A stretch of DNA of 64,000 bases from Candidatus Peregrinibacteria bacterium (lineage in GTDB: Bacteria; Patescibacteriota; Gracilibacteria; UBA1369; LOWO2-01-FULL-3): NCBI GenBank assembly GCA_030688025.1, contig JAUYJL010000003.1, forward strand, positions 1 through 64,000. The letters are read 5' to 3'. A program made the translations under genes and the position numbers. The notes under the pieces were generated by a model, which saw nothing but the letters and a program-made list of their open reading frames with translations, made no database searches and was not told where the DNA came from. This document shows positions 39,801 to 47,420 of this stretch, one piece after another; positions within the stretch are counted from its first letter, which is position 1; each line of letters opens with the position of its first letter.

Positions 39801-40861
39801 CAGCAGAGATCGCAAAGGAAATAACAGACCGCATCTACAAAAAAATACGAAAAGGAGATTTCAAATTTAACGATATAAACTGGGGGAAAAATAGCCCAGA
39901 CATCCAACCAATCGAAGAAGGCTCAACAGTTTTTTCCACAACAAGATTAAGAAAGAAACATGGCAAAAAAGGTGCAGGAACTCTCGCGAAAACAATCGCA
40001 TACGTTTCAAAACCAGGCACTCAAGGACAAACTCTAGGGCTTAACAACGGCTTCATCAAAGCCGCGATGCAAGATTACACATTAAACACAGGAACACCTA
40101 AAGAACAACAAATCGCCCGCATACTTTTCGAGATGGCAAGCCCTTCTCCGGAAAAGGAGGTAAAAACAGCAGACCAAGCCCGCAGTTTTCTTACATCACC
40201 GCTAGCCTTAAGACTGGCCGGATTGGAAACACTCATGCTTGTCCCTAAATTCGGAAAAGCAAAATTCGACAAAATAAGTGAACTTTATGGGAAGATAACA
40301 AACCGAAACCCAAACCAATTCAACGCATTATATGCAAAGAAAGCATACAAAGACGCGGTAGACGCATACTTAGAAATAGTCAAAGAAGTCAGAGCCGCTC
40401 AATTAGCAGGCAAACCATATGAAAAAGAATTCGAATGGGGAAACGACAACTACAAACTCGTCCTAAACATGACAACAACTATCCAAACCGGCGCATATGC
40501 ACGTTGTGCAAACGGAACAGTCGCCGTAAAAGAAGACGGTGAAATCAGCATCTACAAAGTACAACCACCGGTTGAAGGAAAAGTATTCAAACCGGGTCAA
40601 CCTCCTCATGAAGAAGTACTCGAAGAACCAATCGCTGTCTACAGAGAATCCACAAAAACAAGAGTCAAATCAAAACAAAGCAAAGCCGAATTAAAATTCG
40701 CAACCGCCGTCGGCGTAAACATCGAAGACGAACCGGAAACAGAACCAAAGAAAAATGCAGCAGAAGGCCCAACAACTAAAATAGACACAAAACAAGCAAC
40801 CCCCCCCACACAAGGCGAAGTCCCTCCAAGTGGAGACACAGGAGAAGAAGAAGGATTTTAA
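30878..40861 (+). CDS. Giant MORN-repeat protein, 3327 aa
   Basis: Not assignable to a known family as a whole. Seen, in order: a ~90-aa domain at about 150-240 that recurs near 690-790 (core PAIFIVGT / PYFMVIGT); four clusters of MORN-like repeats (pattern GRxxxPDGTIQEGEFD, ~23 residues each) at about 575-660, 907-1034, 1255-1389 and 1527-1707, the later ones preceded by Ala/Pro-rich linkers and similar helical modules; a long helical part; a Gly-rich beta-strand stretch at about 2257-2364; a hydrophobic stretch at about 2449-2489; and Lys/Glu-rich helices to the end. No signal peptide is visible. Cys is very rare. The secreted giant protein gene follows after 31 nt, so both probably form one transcript. 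MORN repeats can bind lipids or build scaffolds; function here unknown. Confidence 0.85.
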   Translation: MAIKKFLDCISNYSQKLSQKENRFVYFADAEKPAPAETQKEPKDMNHEEFKKYLQEKTRVSIEGTGTDQKFVFPVKNQATERFPWTQEFEDKLKKLNIKDLAHPVEITQAVLAEFERVTKSTTREALIPVSNDPAKKLDAKKENPAFIERKNFIRTLSTTLQEKYKTHAEKITWTLIENDATDSNKFKLQATDKKTNAKIVSISAMESPAIFIVGTSEQSFLNPTPTKARSKFEELLNLHLEEWGETSVELSATEEKKAYIETLQNVSTDFEKKTAPAEITDQETRKDIELYYKQAAESIAELSTDQLSKIIKYNSFPVSQSDLDSAFTHNWTRNDRAKAKAKATFTKTISDKLVQKANATSAEIAKETPTDKAQAIEHITKLLRAFTKIQNEKDIGFVKNAPFVLKNCLNALSAQQDRNVPRVAISQVTKEYELFGVNYMQGDKTPEKIKATFYQVLRVGIPGADNDPEYKAKIDTLLAKAFPEAESKTPVELLEKTKKTFDRTIAKAGETRAKAKAIYDKMAATDKRSASNPSLPLSSITASLASAKTAFEAPTKKIQNIVEGKTAEGTFDATHDLTNGRTIEDTGTVEQGEFHEGKLKKGQRVNAIGTIEEGEFQNRNLQNGRIIFTNGEIQEGEFDTNTNLTSGIKIDQDGKITKIPVAAPAPAPAAEQPKVKSLSDDMTDSGMENMRTAKAELQKLRDKLKTTGEFVSAITTDGEGSPMFTLTTKKKGAYQIKIFQDRKKPPYFMVIGTQLTSPLIKTPKNLAKYIEENKLLKKPAAAPAKTAPAPAPTPASVSAPAPAASAPEATAGEPEPDAKREPELTQEYKANHEQTLKMATATRTKAAETLRKSNEVLAKAKATLTPLPADVQTAIDEAQKAANDSTTADQLKGKAYAENTNTTPHRTEIGERTPAGILTKGRAVDKEGTILEGNFATDGKQALIKGRAILNDGTILEGNYDPNSENITKGKAILPSGEIQEGEFDPKTGSITKGRSILPSGIILEGTFANKTLATGTRTTTDGKVETWENGKKVEHSAQAPAAAAAPAGAPTTAAPTKDSAPARVEKRIDATTLETPDFKTATTPAEKAEQAAQIQQIEELIAAETEKLEKLNKTQGNPQALANAKAAIDSTLVKLKSTLEKLKKGEVLTTNGKEKFMKGSSGTGAAEAPADRAAGAPAKAKEAAPAEPEIPATYKTKYEETLAKAKATRALTHASVRNKSKPLDPTVQAAIDNAEKAAQDATKNLTGSYTDKKTYTEIGEKTGKIVTKGRKIAPNGTTHEGEFDKELGGLTKGRKTSPDGTIQEGEFDANTVTLKKGRIILPNGTTYEGEFDQTGRLTKGRKTSPDGTIQEGEFHQTGYLKKGTKTLPNRTILTGKWDKEGKKNGTVTETQATAEKKEPTTAEKIAKLKKQIDKLYAQRDNPNTSGAQASEIGDKIIKLENQVKGLEAATAEKKEPPTTEAQAEAPAPTPPPTTEKPAAPEATPEVQPENEVITNAVAIADAAAKIANEAAKTAATAGERTPKAGERPAIYRNKQGTLFTGIVGEDNKLVEGRAITKKNTKFEGLIDPKTRQIIFGRITLKTGEKFEGEFHPAEGGKAAQLKEGRHVSADGKTTEEGLFDKDSNKLINGRRITTSTAGKLIEVGKFDKDTGKLIDGKKTKTDGTIEVGKFDKGTGNLIDGIRTLPNGDKEKGKWNPDGKPNGAIEKIAAPVNPTTKNITNLASKNIIISGEKLNLPDAQAKAIETLSTALEPALLAAKTPTEVRDILEKLSTNISKTLVAVDKDTGIKKIEFPAFGITWTNQPINQFDLAGKDSFRKLIKKISGAKKEKHGPRSPEFETFRKEIKKYEDTSARLETDARYKTNYKALATKTNLVDESVHKLGEDGIEAKWAFMKGHGRIDKILTTDEGPFKLDDTQTGRFVAQVITEGLDFKIDLEHIFKFAAQYNKDFPQDFGDFMKKYETLSAKANKTPDEQKELAKMFNEVLSPALRLLESIQKLRYNQEKAKETAEILTPKQQKIRTSLSSMFTYSEREPGKWERLMGWMQGVEHVDADDEKAGKVPVLTDLDGEIKYLDRGILRRSFDPKAAYAKFIETSGAITVDENDKRTIDPVKMLAKTNELIALGGRSIAIRKLMLGEGKKSLDELQKDKDFAKKLKALVPAPLTAEMMAETKEIPKEQMEAFQLGFILGEDMQYDTELAETQALLREESPENAKNPAIEALLKDLEKQGVSKEDIINVEAQILAMGALTFNQHGDLQGAGVAFNKKIKIGKNTTLTIGGGKTREGTNIGAALTFSIYEGENFKCGSTLEFDLRGVGASLNTSWEDVNIGIGRAKISFSVGGRLGKGISLGAGVLITRRNVALRIAENKANLEKETGINSQEWEAFKASKGKPTEERYALLKKVTKLYNAIVIPYKSTFPGDQAVQHRDIVYMMDSFKDAVTDKAVDQIASSPWEFFQGVGVVATIYPPFFMLVGVFKLGSAKVFIPSRDKLGKIKDKISNKIMRRKLEVALQEAEKRMKEGKSIGVEAPTIETRTYGPARKIDFKGAQKTANLVYNSAETAEIDPNGSPRVTTSKARTSFADLLKETDEPEWKKVADPTKETPLEIEADKLKRFNKKLLKEVQLQLGEDKDGKRELKVLNTYNKDVEVYIDPRIPREELGLTVEGGKLYITGDIDKIAITRERFYMPFKSQKSTSSIKDIIVLGNQGSVAGTVDREYIERYSSAYAEKLEGDMGFSLETGYGESAQENIKEGPLAPEEQTEVKAISTAKAAKLKQRQDEQAARETGRQQFIADVEKGKKAYDARKKEKETRKTEAKEMDTSTAKRTKALDAIKTKALKEQTVPPAFDADIVSLAKNPAFRKELGEITGNDEKIKTLILTYAKKTTRSGKLLYPALQNITKKGHENEINHAMIGVLNKWFLTLLRDDKQSDKAIHRTLAGRIRFATQIFTESFEASRKAINARLPNDQQITISSAEIAKEITDRIYKKIRKGDFKFNDINWGKNSPDIQPIEEGSTVFSTTRLRKKHGKKGAGTLAKTIAYVSKPGTQGQTLGLNNGFIKAAMQDYTLNTGTPKEQQIARILFEMASPSPEKEVKTADQARSFLTSPLALRLAGLETLMLVPKFGKAKFDKISELYGKITNRNPNQFNALYAKKAYKDAVDAYLEIVKEVRAAQLAGKPYEKEFEWGNDNYKLVLNMTTTIQTGAYARCANGTVAVKEDGEISIYKVQPPVEGKVFKPGQPPHEEVLEEPIAVYRESTKTRVKSKQSKAELKFATAVGVNIEDEPETEPKKNAAEGPTTKIDTKQATPPTQGEVPPSGDTGEEEGF
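34751..34945 (+). repeat. 54-nt exact direct repeat inside MORN cluster 3
   Basis: Positions 34751-34804 and 34892-34945 are identical over 54 nt, 141 nt apart, which equals two MORN units. Neighbouring units are similar only at protein level, so this copy pair arose recently by unequal recombination or gene conversion, keeping the frame. Confidence 0.8.
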
Positions 40862-40892
40862 AAATAATAAAAAAATAATTTAAAAAACAAAA

Positions 40893-43800
40893 ATGAAAAC
40901 AACACAAAAAATATTCTTATCCTTAGTCTCCTTAACAACGATACTGTTAACCACTTTTACGGTACTGGCAGACACAGTAGTGTTAAAATTCACTCCATTC
41001 GAAAGAGCCACAAAATCATGTATAGACAACACATGTGGAATCGATGGATTGTCCTATACAAGTTTCAATAGTTTCCTAAAAAATCCAAACATAGGATGGG
41101 ATTGGGCAAACAACAAGATAAATCAATTCGATCCACGAGCCGGAGATGAAAGAAACTTACTCGTTGGAAAACTCTGTAAAAAAGACGTAGCAGAATGTAC
41201 AGCACAAAATCCATATGACTCCTCTTACGATAACAAAATAACAAGTCTTCAAGATGGAGATACTCTTAGATTTTCAGTATACTATCACAACAACGGAAAA
41301 GACGGAGATTCGGCAACAGAAGCAAAAAATGTACAAATAGGGATAAAACTAAAAAACGACGACGGATCTCTAAAAACACTAAATAATGAACTACATCCAA
41401 TAGGAGTAATTCGCGCAAATAATAATACATATAGAACAATTCTCAATGATCCTACCAAAGTAATAAAAGTAAATGGCGTAGACCTACATACAGCCACAGA
41501 CGACATAGCAATAGAGATGCCAACCTTTGACTTCACTTTGGAACCAGTAGCAGGTTCAATTTATGTAGCGGCAGGAGAAGATTTCATGAATCAGCAAGAC
41601 AAAAAAGCGATCCAAGTTTCATCAGATGCAAATAATAAAACAAAATTAACATTTAAACCTACCGGTAAACCCGCGATCACATCAACATTGCTTGCCAGCA
41701 TAGACAACGACAAAGGAAAAATGTGGGTTGACTTCGACCGCCTCCCAGGCTGTTTTCGATATAGTGGATTCGTTTATTTTGATGTAAAAGTCGTGAAGAA
41801 ACCGGAGCCGGTAGCTTCAATATGTTCAGAATTAAAAGTCGTAAAAGAAGCAATCAACGAGCCAAAACTCCAACTTCAACCATCATACAAAATCTCCGCA
41901 ACTCCAACATTTGCCCCTACAAATACAGTTCCAGACACAACACAAATCCAATGGAGCACAACCGACAGCAAAGGTAAATTCTGGCAAAGAATAGAAATGG
42001 CAGTCCCGGGGCAATACAAATATTCAGACATCACCGCCTCAGGCGGATCTTCCCCCGGAGCATTGTCAAATCCCGATGAAGAAATCTTCTACACAGGCTA
42101 CGGAACAGTCTCCGCAAAACTGACGGGCATCGCAGACAATTTAGCAAACCCAACCAAGTGTACCGACAAATTCACTCTCACTCCCCCACCAATATGTACA
42201 AAACTTGAAGTGAATTACCCTGAAACGGTAACAGTCGGCGTAATTTCCGACTTCATGGCAAAAGCCACAATCACAAAAGATGATAAAACAACAGCAGACT
42301 TCCAAGGCCAAATCAAATACTGGGTGGACAACATAAACGATGGAAGATTCTATTCTGCCCCTCCATCAGAATATCCATACATGACTCAGCCATATAAAAT
42401 AGCCTTTGGATATACACCGGAAACCCTTCAAGGAGAAGCAAAAAAAACAGGCCAAATCGGAACACAATCCGTAACAATAAACCAAAAAGTTTGGACACAT
42501 TTCGTAGGAATGAAGGCCACAGGCCAACAAGTCCACATTAAAGCCTACGATCCAACAGGCATTATAGACGTCTCAAAATGTAAATTGGACTTACCAATCG
42601 CACCAGCACCAAGCTGTAAGGAAATCTCAGTAAACAAACATTCAATCATAACAGAAGGCCAAGTCACCGAATTCTCAGCAATAGGAAAAGATTATGCAGG
42701 AAAAACATTCAACGGGAAAGTCACATATTCCGTTCCTCCAGAATACGGAACATTCTACACCGACCCAAATGATGCAGATGTAAATACCGCAAAAGCAAAC
42801 ACATCTAAATTCACAGAACAATACAACGAAACACAAGTAGGAGATCTTAGCAAAATAAAACCACAAGACGGCGATTTCTGTAAAAATCCGGTACAACTAC
42901 CAAAAGACTTAGCCCCTACCATAGCAGGAAATCCAAACACAATTCCTTCCGCTCTCGACATAATCCTCGGGCAAATGTATGGGACAATACCTCTTCAATC
43001 AATCAAAGATATAATCGACATAGGAAAATTTGGAGCAAATGGAATGATCGATCCAAACACCTCAGATTTGGTTAATCCATTAAATCCAACAGGAGAAACA
43101 ACCAACCCCGGCGCAACAAACATTTTCGGTGCATTCGGCCAAGAAAAACTAACTCAAGCCGACAAAGCAAAAATATCCGGATTCAACCAAAAAATACTAC
43201 AAGTAAAAGCCGGAGATCCGCAAAAAGGCTCAACAATCGTAGTCGATCCAAACACAAAAGTATATTTCGTTCCAAAAAAAGGATCAGAAGGTCAAAAAGT
43301 CGTTTCCGTATCCATAAATTGTAGCTCTAATTCATGTAGCAAAACATTCGAGATCATATCTATTCCAAAAGAAATACCGATCGTCTGTGAAGCCTCAGGC
43401 CTAACAGTTACAGACATGAAAACAAATCAAAAAGTCTCATGTCTGAAACAAGGAGAATATCTCCTAAATACAGGATTCTACCAAGATAAAGATCAGAAAA
43501 TATCTCTCGCGCCTCCAAAAGACATATCCGTAAAATGGGAATCGACAGACCCAAATAGCCTATTCTACGACATGTCTTCAGGCGCTCCTGCAAATCAAAA
43601 TGGAGCCAAGAGCCCATTTGTAGCAAGCCTTTCCGTAAAATACATCGGTGAAGGTCAAGTCACCTCCTCCCTCATCGCATTAAACGGAAAACAATACACT
43701 CAAAAATCATGTTCAAAATTCATTCCCCCATGTACAAAAAATTGTGAATCACTAACATTTACCTCAAACGGTGAAGCATTCCCACCAAATTCACCGGGAC

Positions 43801-46800
43801 TAATCGCACAAAAAGACCAAGCTATAAAACTTTCACTTAACACGAAAGACAACCAAGGCAATCCCCTTCCAGACGACACGAAATTCAATTTCGTATGGAA
43901 CACAAATGGGGAAGTGACAGACTCAAAAGGAACCAAAAACACAGAAACCGGAAAATTTTCAACGACCATAAACAATCTTCCTCTGATATTTTCAGGAGCG
44001 GACAAAATCGGCCAAATCACCGCAACAGTCGACAAATCAAGCCCTCTTTACTCAGAAAAATGTAAAGCCGACATCTCGATTTTGCAACCTGAGATCCCAC
44101 CGGTCAAACCAGAAGAACCATTAACTTGTAAAGAAATATCAGTCATAGATGTAGCCACAAACAAAGCTCCATCTCTTGCTCCAAACGGAATCTACCAAGT
44201 CAGGGCAAAAGCTCAATACTCAAAAACTGTGATCGCAAACAACACTTTTGCAGTAAAACAAGGAATGGGCGTAGTCGTCTCAATGTCGAGCAACCCACTA
44301 ATAAAATCACTTCAATTAGTAGTATTAAACGACCTAAGACTTTCAGAAAATCTTACAGCTGAAGGCAAATTGAAAACATTATTCACACTCCTTCCATCTC
44401 AAACAGTCGCAGACGGCCAAACAGCTTACCTCGTCACATATAGCGACGTAAAAGTCTCAGACAAGGAAGCCTTGGAAGTAAAAGCGGAAAAATTCTCAAC
44501 TCCCGCTGATTGTGACAAATTCTTCCCACTAACTTACACACCACCGATACCAAAACCGGAACCTACTTGTGACACTCTAAGCATCGTCAAACCTACAAGC
44601 CCATGGACCGCCGACGGAATGACAATCGATCCATTCGAAATCAAAGTCACAACAACTCCGGCAAACAAAGAAGGCGAATTCTCGTACACTTGGGAAACAG
44701 ACAAAACCGGAACATGGAACAGCACAGGAAAAACAACAGACAAAACCGTAGGCATCCTCACAAACACATTAAAAAATGCTGAAGGCGGAACAACTGTAAA
44801 AATCCAAGCCTTGGACAAAACAGGCGCAAAAATTCCAAAATGTTTAGCGACAATCACAGCAAACCCAGCTCCACCACAAGGCACAATTTGTGACAGTTTA
44901 ACTTTAGAAAAACCAACAAGCCCATGGACTGCTAATAAATTAGGAGAAGACGACTTCAAAATCAAAGTCGAAACAAGCCCCCAAGGCAAAGAAAGCGAAT
45001 TTCTGTACGCTTGGGAAGTGAACAAAAACGGAACTTGGACCAGCAACGGCCACGCAACAGACCAAGAAAAAGGATTACTCACAAACACTCTCAAAAACGG
45101 ACAAGACAGCACAACCGTAAAAATCTATGCGCTGAAAGATGGCAAAGAAATCACAAAATGTTCAACCACAATCAAAGCGGAACCAAAACCGGCAAACCCG
45201 ACAATTTGTAAGAGCTTGAACATCAAAACTCCAAAAAGCCCATGGATCGCAAAAAAATCAACAAAAGAACTATTTGAACTTGATGTCCTAACTGACCCAA
45301 AAAGCAAAGAAAAAGATCTTACATACATTTGGAAAGTAACAGACAAAAAAGGAGAATGGAGCAACGGAAAACAAGAAGACAGAACAAGCTCCCTTAAAAA
45401 CTCTCTCGAAGATGCAGAAGACGGCACAACTGTCGAAGTCTACGCACAAGACGAAGACGGAAAGAAAATCAAAGAATGTTCCGACACAATCAACGCAAAA
45501 ACAGTACGAAGCCCTATCATGACAAAATCAGTCTATGCAACAAGCCCAAAACCAACAAACACAACAAAAGACATCCTAAACATGGGCGCTTCCTCAAGCA
45601 AAAAACTTGTCACATACAAGATCCAATTCAAAGCAAATTCCGCCGAAGAAGTGGACATCTCTGAAAAAACTATGTCAAACGGAATCATCAAAGGTAACAA
45701 AAACGGAACAATGGGCTACAAAGGAATGATAATCAATGCCACAGAAGGCACAGGTCCCGATGCAAAACGCACCCTTCTGAAAGACGGAAATTATCAAACA
45801 GAAACAGAAGACACATACTTCCGTGGACATGATTTCAAATTAGCCGACCTTCAAAACCAACACAACTGTAACAACGGAACTCTAAAAGCCGACGCCATCT
45901 GTATCGACAATCCAGACTTTACAAGTGTAGTAAACAGATTCAAAGACGGCTACGCAATTCCATTCAAAAACATAAAAACAAACCTGAAAAACACAGTCAT
46001 CGAAATCAAGGTCCAAATGGAAATCACAAACACAATCGACGATACTACTTGTAAAGGACTTTCTACAGCAGACGGTTGTGGAGAAGAATTCAACAACAAC
46101 GCCAAATTCGAAGCCACGATACTTTACGGTGGCAAAGAAAACGATTCCGTCTCTGCAAAAGTCATCGTGATTTGTCCTTACGTTCTTACAAGACAAGCCG
46201 GCGATGTATTCTTCTACGACGCCCTCTCAACTGGAATCGACGTATCACGTTGTTCCGAAGTGAAAAGCACTCCGGGACTTGTCGTCCAACCTGAAAAGAA
46301 ACAAACAACCACAGTGACAAAAACAGGTTCAGGAGACCTACCGGACGAAGCAAAATTCCTCTCAGTCCCTTCACATGACATTTGCCGCTACAGCAACACA
46401 GGAACAAATGTAGAAGGATACGATGACGTCCTCAAAAACTTCTCAAGTACAATTTGTGAAATGCGTGCAGAAGTCGCAGAAACTTGGAAAGAAGCCTATA
46501 TCAATGAATCAATCAAAGCCAACGTAGAAAGAATCTCAAGATTCGGTCAAAACCTGAAAGATCAAAATCAACAAATCTCAAACATGACAAGCTTGCAAGA
46601 TCTTGATAACGCGCAAAGCGGAGTCTTCGTCAAAGAAGGCGGAACACTTACTATCGGAAGAAATGGAACCTTCGAAATCAATTCTTTCGCCCTAAATAGA
46701 TCCGAAAAAGTCCCTGCCGGCCAAACATACATCATAAAAGGCGGAACACTTCATATCAAATCCGACATCATCTACGGAGAAACAACCTACGAAAATCCGA

Positions 46801-47168
46801 AAAAGATCCCATCAGCCGCATTCATTGTAATTGATGGAAACATCATCATCGACAACAATGTCGGACAAATCGACGCCATCATAATGGCAATCGACACAGA
46901 CAACAGTGGCGACGGCAAAATCACAAATGCTACCATCGACAAGTCCGGAAATTTACATTTCGACGAAAACGACACCTCTGATCGCAAACTCGTCATCAAC
47001 GGAAGTTTGATCGGAAATGTCTCCGAACTCTTCAGTACACGTACAGGCGCCGGCGATCCTACAAAGGACGAAGGAGCCGTCACAGTTCGTTACGACGAAA
47101 GAATATTGCTCAATACCCCACCGGGACTAAGTGATCTTCTAAACATCACACAATCATTGATTCCGTAA
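40893..47168 (+). CDS. Giant secreted Cys-containing surface protein, 2091 aa
   Basis: Seen: an N-terminal signal peptide (KIFLSLVSLTTILLTTFTVLA) cleaved near residue 27; a series of beta-rich, Ig-like-looking domains, many beginning with a single Cys (CxxL... and CKEISV-type starts); three clear ~95-residue tandem repeats at about 1224-1322, 1331-1425 and 1437-1532, each with a PTSPWTA-like start, a W...G.W core and a closing Cys; and a C-terminal Gly/Asp/Ile-rich repeat region (about 1909-2066) that looks like a beta-helix, ending DERILLNTPPGLSDLL. Paired Cys per domain suggests disulfides outside the cell. No C-terminal anchor or LPXTG motif. Probably a cell-surface adhesin or stalk. Cotranscribed with the MORN giant gene; a terminator follows. 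Confidence 0.85.
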   Translation: MKTTQKIFLSLVSLTTILLTTFTVLADTVVLKFTPFERATKSCIDNTCGIDGLSYTSFNSFLKNPNIGWDWANNKINQFDPRAGDERNLLVGKLCKKDVAECTAQNPYDSSYDNKITSLQDGDTLRFSVYYHNNGKDGDSATEAKNVQIGIKLKNDDGSLKTLNNELHPIGVIRANNNTYRTILNDPTKVIKVNGVDLHTATDDIAIEMPTFDFTLEPVAGSIYVAAGEDFMNQQDKKAIQVSSDANNKTKLTFKPTGKPAITSTLLASIDNDKGKMWVDFDRLPGCFRYSGFVYFDVKVVKKPEPVASICSELKVVKEAINEPKLQLQPSYKISATPTFAPTNTVPDTTQIQWSTTDSKGKFWQRIEMAVPGQYKYSDITASGGSSPGALSNPDEEIFYTGYGTVSAKLTGIADNLANPTKCTDKFTLTPPPICTKLEVNYPETVTVGVISDFMAKATITKDDKTTADFQGQIKYWVDNINDGRFYSAPPSEYPYMTQPYKIAFGYTPETLQGEAKKTGQIGTQSVTINQKVWTHFVGMKATGQQVHIKAYDPTGIIDVSKCKLDLPIAPAPSCKEISVNKHSIITEGQVTEFSAIGKDYAGKTFNGKVTYSVPPEYGTFYTDPNDADVNTAKANTSKFTEQYNETQVGDLSKIKPQDGDFCKNPVQLPKDLAPTIAGNPNTIPSALDIILGQMYGTIPLQSIKDIIDIGKFGANGMIDPNTSDLVNPLNPTGETTNPGATNIFGAFGQEKLTQADKAKISGFNQKILQVKAGDPQKGSTIVVDPNTKVYFVPKKGSEGQKVVSVSINCSSNSCSKTFEIISIPKEIPIVCEASGLTVTDMKTNQKVSCLKQGEYLLNTGFYQDKDQKISLAPPKDISVKWESTDPNSLFYDMSSGAPANQNGAKSPFVASLSVKYIGEGQVTSSLIALNGKQYTQKSCSKFIPPCTKNCESLTFTSNGEAFPPNSPGLIAQKDQAIKLSLNTKDNQGNPLPDDTKFNFVWNTNGEVTDSKGTKNTETGKFSTTINNLPLIFSGADKIGQITATVDKSSPLYSEKCKADISILQPEIPPVKPEEPLTCKEISVIDVATNKAPSLAPNGIYQVRAKAQYSKTVIANNTFAVKQGMGVVVSMSSNPLIKSLQLVVLNDLRLSENLTAEGKLKTLFTLLPSQTVADGQTAYLVTYSDVKVSDKEALEVKAEKFSTPADCDKFFPLTYTPPIPKPEPTCDTLSIVKPTSPWTADGMTIDPFEIKVTTTPANKEGEFSYTWETDKTGTWNSTGKTTDKTVGILTNTLKNAEGGTTVKIQALDKTGAKIPKCLATITANPAPPQGTICDSLTLEKPTSPWTANKLGEDDFKIKVETSPQGKESEFLYAWEVNKNGTWTSNGHATDQEKGLLTNTLKNGQDSTTVKIYALKDGKEITKCSTTIKAEPKPANPTICKSLNIKTPKSPWIAKKSTKELFELDVLTDPKSKEKDLTYIWKVTDKKGEWSNGKQEDRTSSLKNSLEDAEDGTTVEVYAQDEDGKKIKECSDTINAKTVRSPIMTKSVYATSPKPTNTTKDILNMGASSSKKLVTYKIQFKANSAEEVDISEKTMSNGIIKGNKNGTMGYKGMIINATEGTGPDAKRTLLKDGNYQTETEDTYFRGHDFKLADLQNQHNCNNGTLKADAICIDNPDFTSVVNRFKDGYAIPFKNIKTNLKNTVIEIKVQMEITNTIDDTTCKGLSTADGCGEEFNNNAKFEATILYGGKENDSVSAKVIVICPYVLTRQAGDVFFYDALSTGIDVSRCSEVKSTPGLVVQPEKKQTTTVTKTGSGDLPDEAKFLSVPSHDICRYSNTGTNVEGYDDVLKNFSSTICEMRAEVAETWKEAYINESIKANVERISRFGQNLKDQNQQISNMTSLQDLDNAQSGVFVKEGGTLTIGRNGTFEINSFALNRSEKVPAGQTYIIKGGTLHIKSDIIYGETTYENPKKIPSAAFIVIDGNIIIDNNVGQIDAIIMAIDTDNSGDGKITNATIDKSGNLHFDENDTSDRKLVINGSLIGNVSELFSTRTGAGDPTKDEGAVTVRYDERILLNTPPGLSDLLNITQSLIP

Positions 47169-47209
47169 GCCTTTGGCACCCACGACACGCCCGCACTCAC
47201 ACATCCCAC

Positions 47210-47240
47210 AAAAGAACCTTCCCTAACCGGAGGTTCTTTT
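47210..47240. terminator. Terminator after the giant-protein genes
   Basis: The perfect 10-bp stem AAAAGAACCT/AGGTTCTTTT (47210-47219 with 47231-47240) is continued by CC/GG, with T-rich sequence at both ends, so it may work in both directions. It lies 42 nt after the stop codon. Confidence 0.88.
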
Positions 47241-47261
47241 GACATTCAAACATATGCGGTC

Positions 47262-47309
47262 TTGACATTATGAAAATCAGACTTCTAATTCAACGTATAC
47301 GTTGAATTA
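47262..47309 (+). promoter_or_regulatory. Strong promoter overlapped by a perfect 24-bp palindrome
   Basis: TTGACA (47262-47267), 16-nt spacer, TCTAAT (47284-47289). A perfect 24-bp palindrome spans 47286-47309 with core TTCAACGTATACGTTGAA, covering the end of the -10 box and the predicted start site. This is the classic layout of a repressor operator. The next gene downstream is holA, 111 nt away. The regulator is not identified. Confidence 0.6.
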
Positions 47310-47390
47310 AACAATCCCCGTCAAATATGTAAACCTCACCACCCACCCCGCTCTCACATTTTCTATTTCCATAAAAACATACCTTCAGGT

Positions 47391-47396
47391 TATAAT
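47391..47396 (+). promoter_or_regulatory. -10 box nearest to holA
   Basis: A perfect TATAAT 24 nt before the TTG start of holA; no clear -35 box. With the palindrome-bearing promoter upstream, holA may have two promoters. Confidence 0.45.
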
Positions 47397-47420
47397 ATCA
47401 CCCAACATTAACAAACAACA

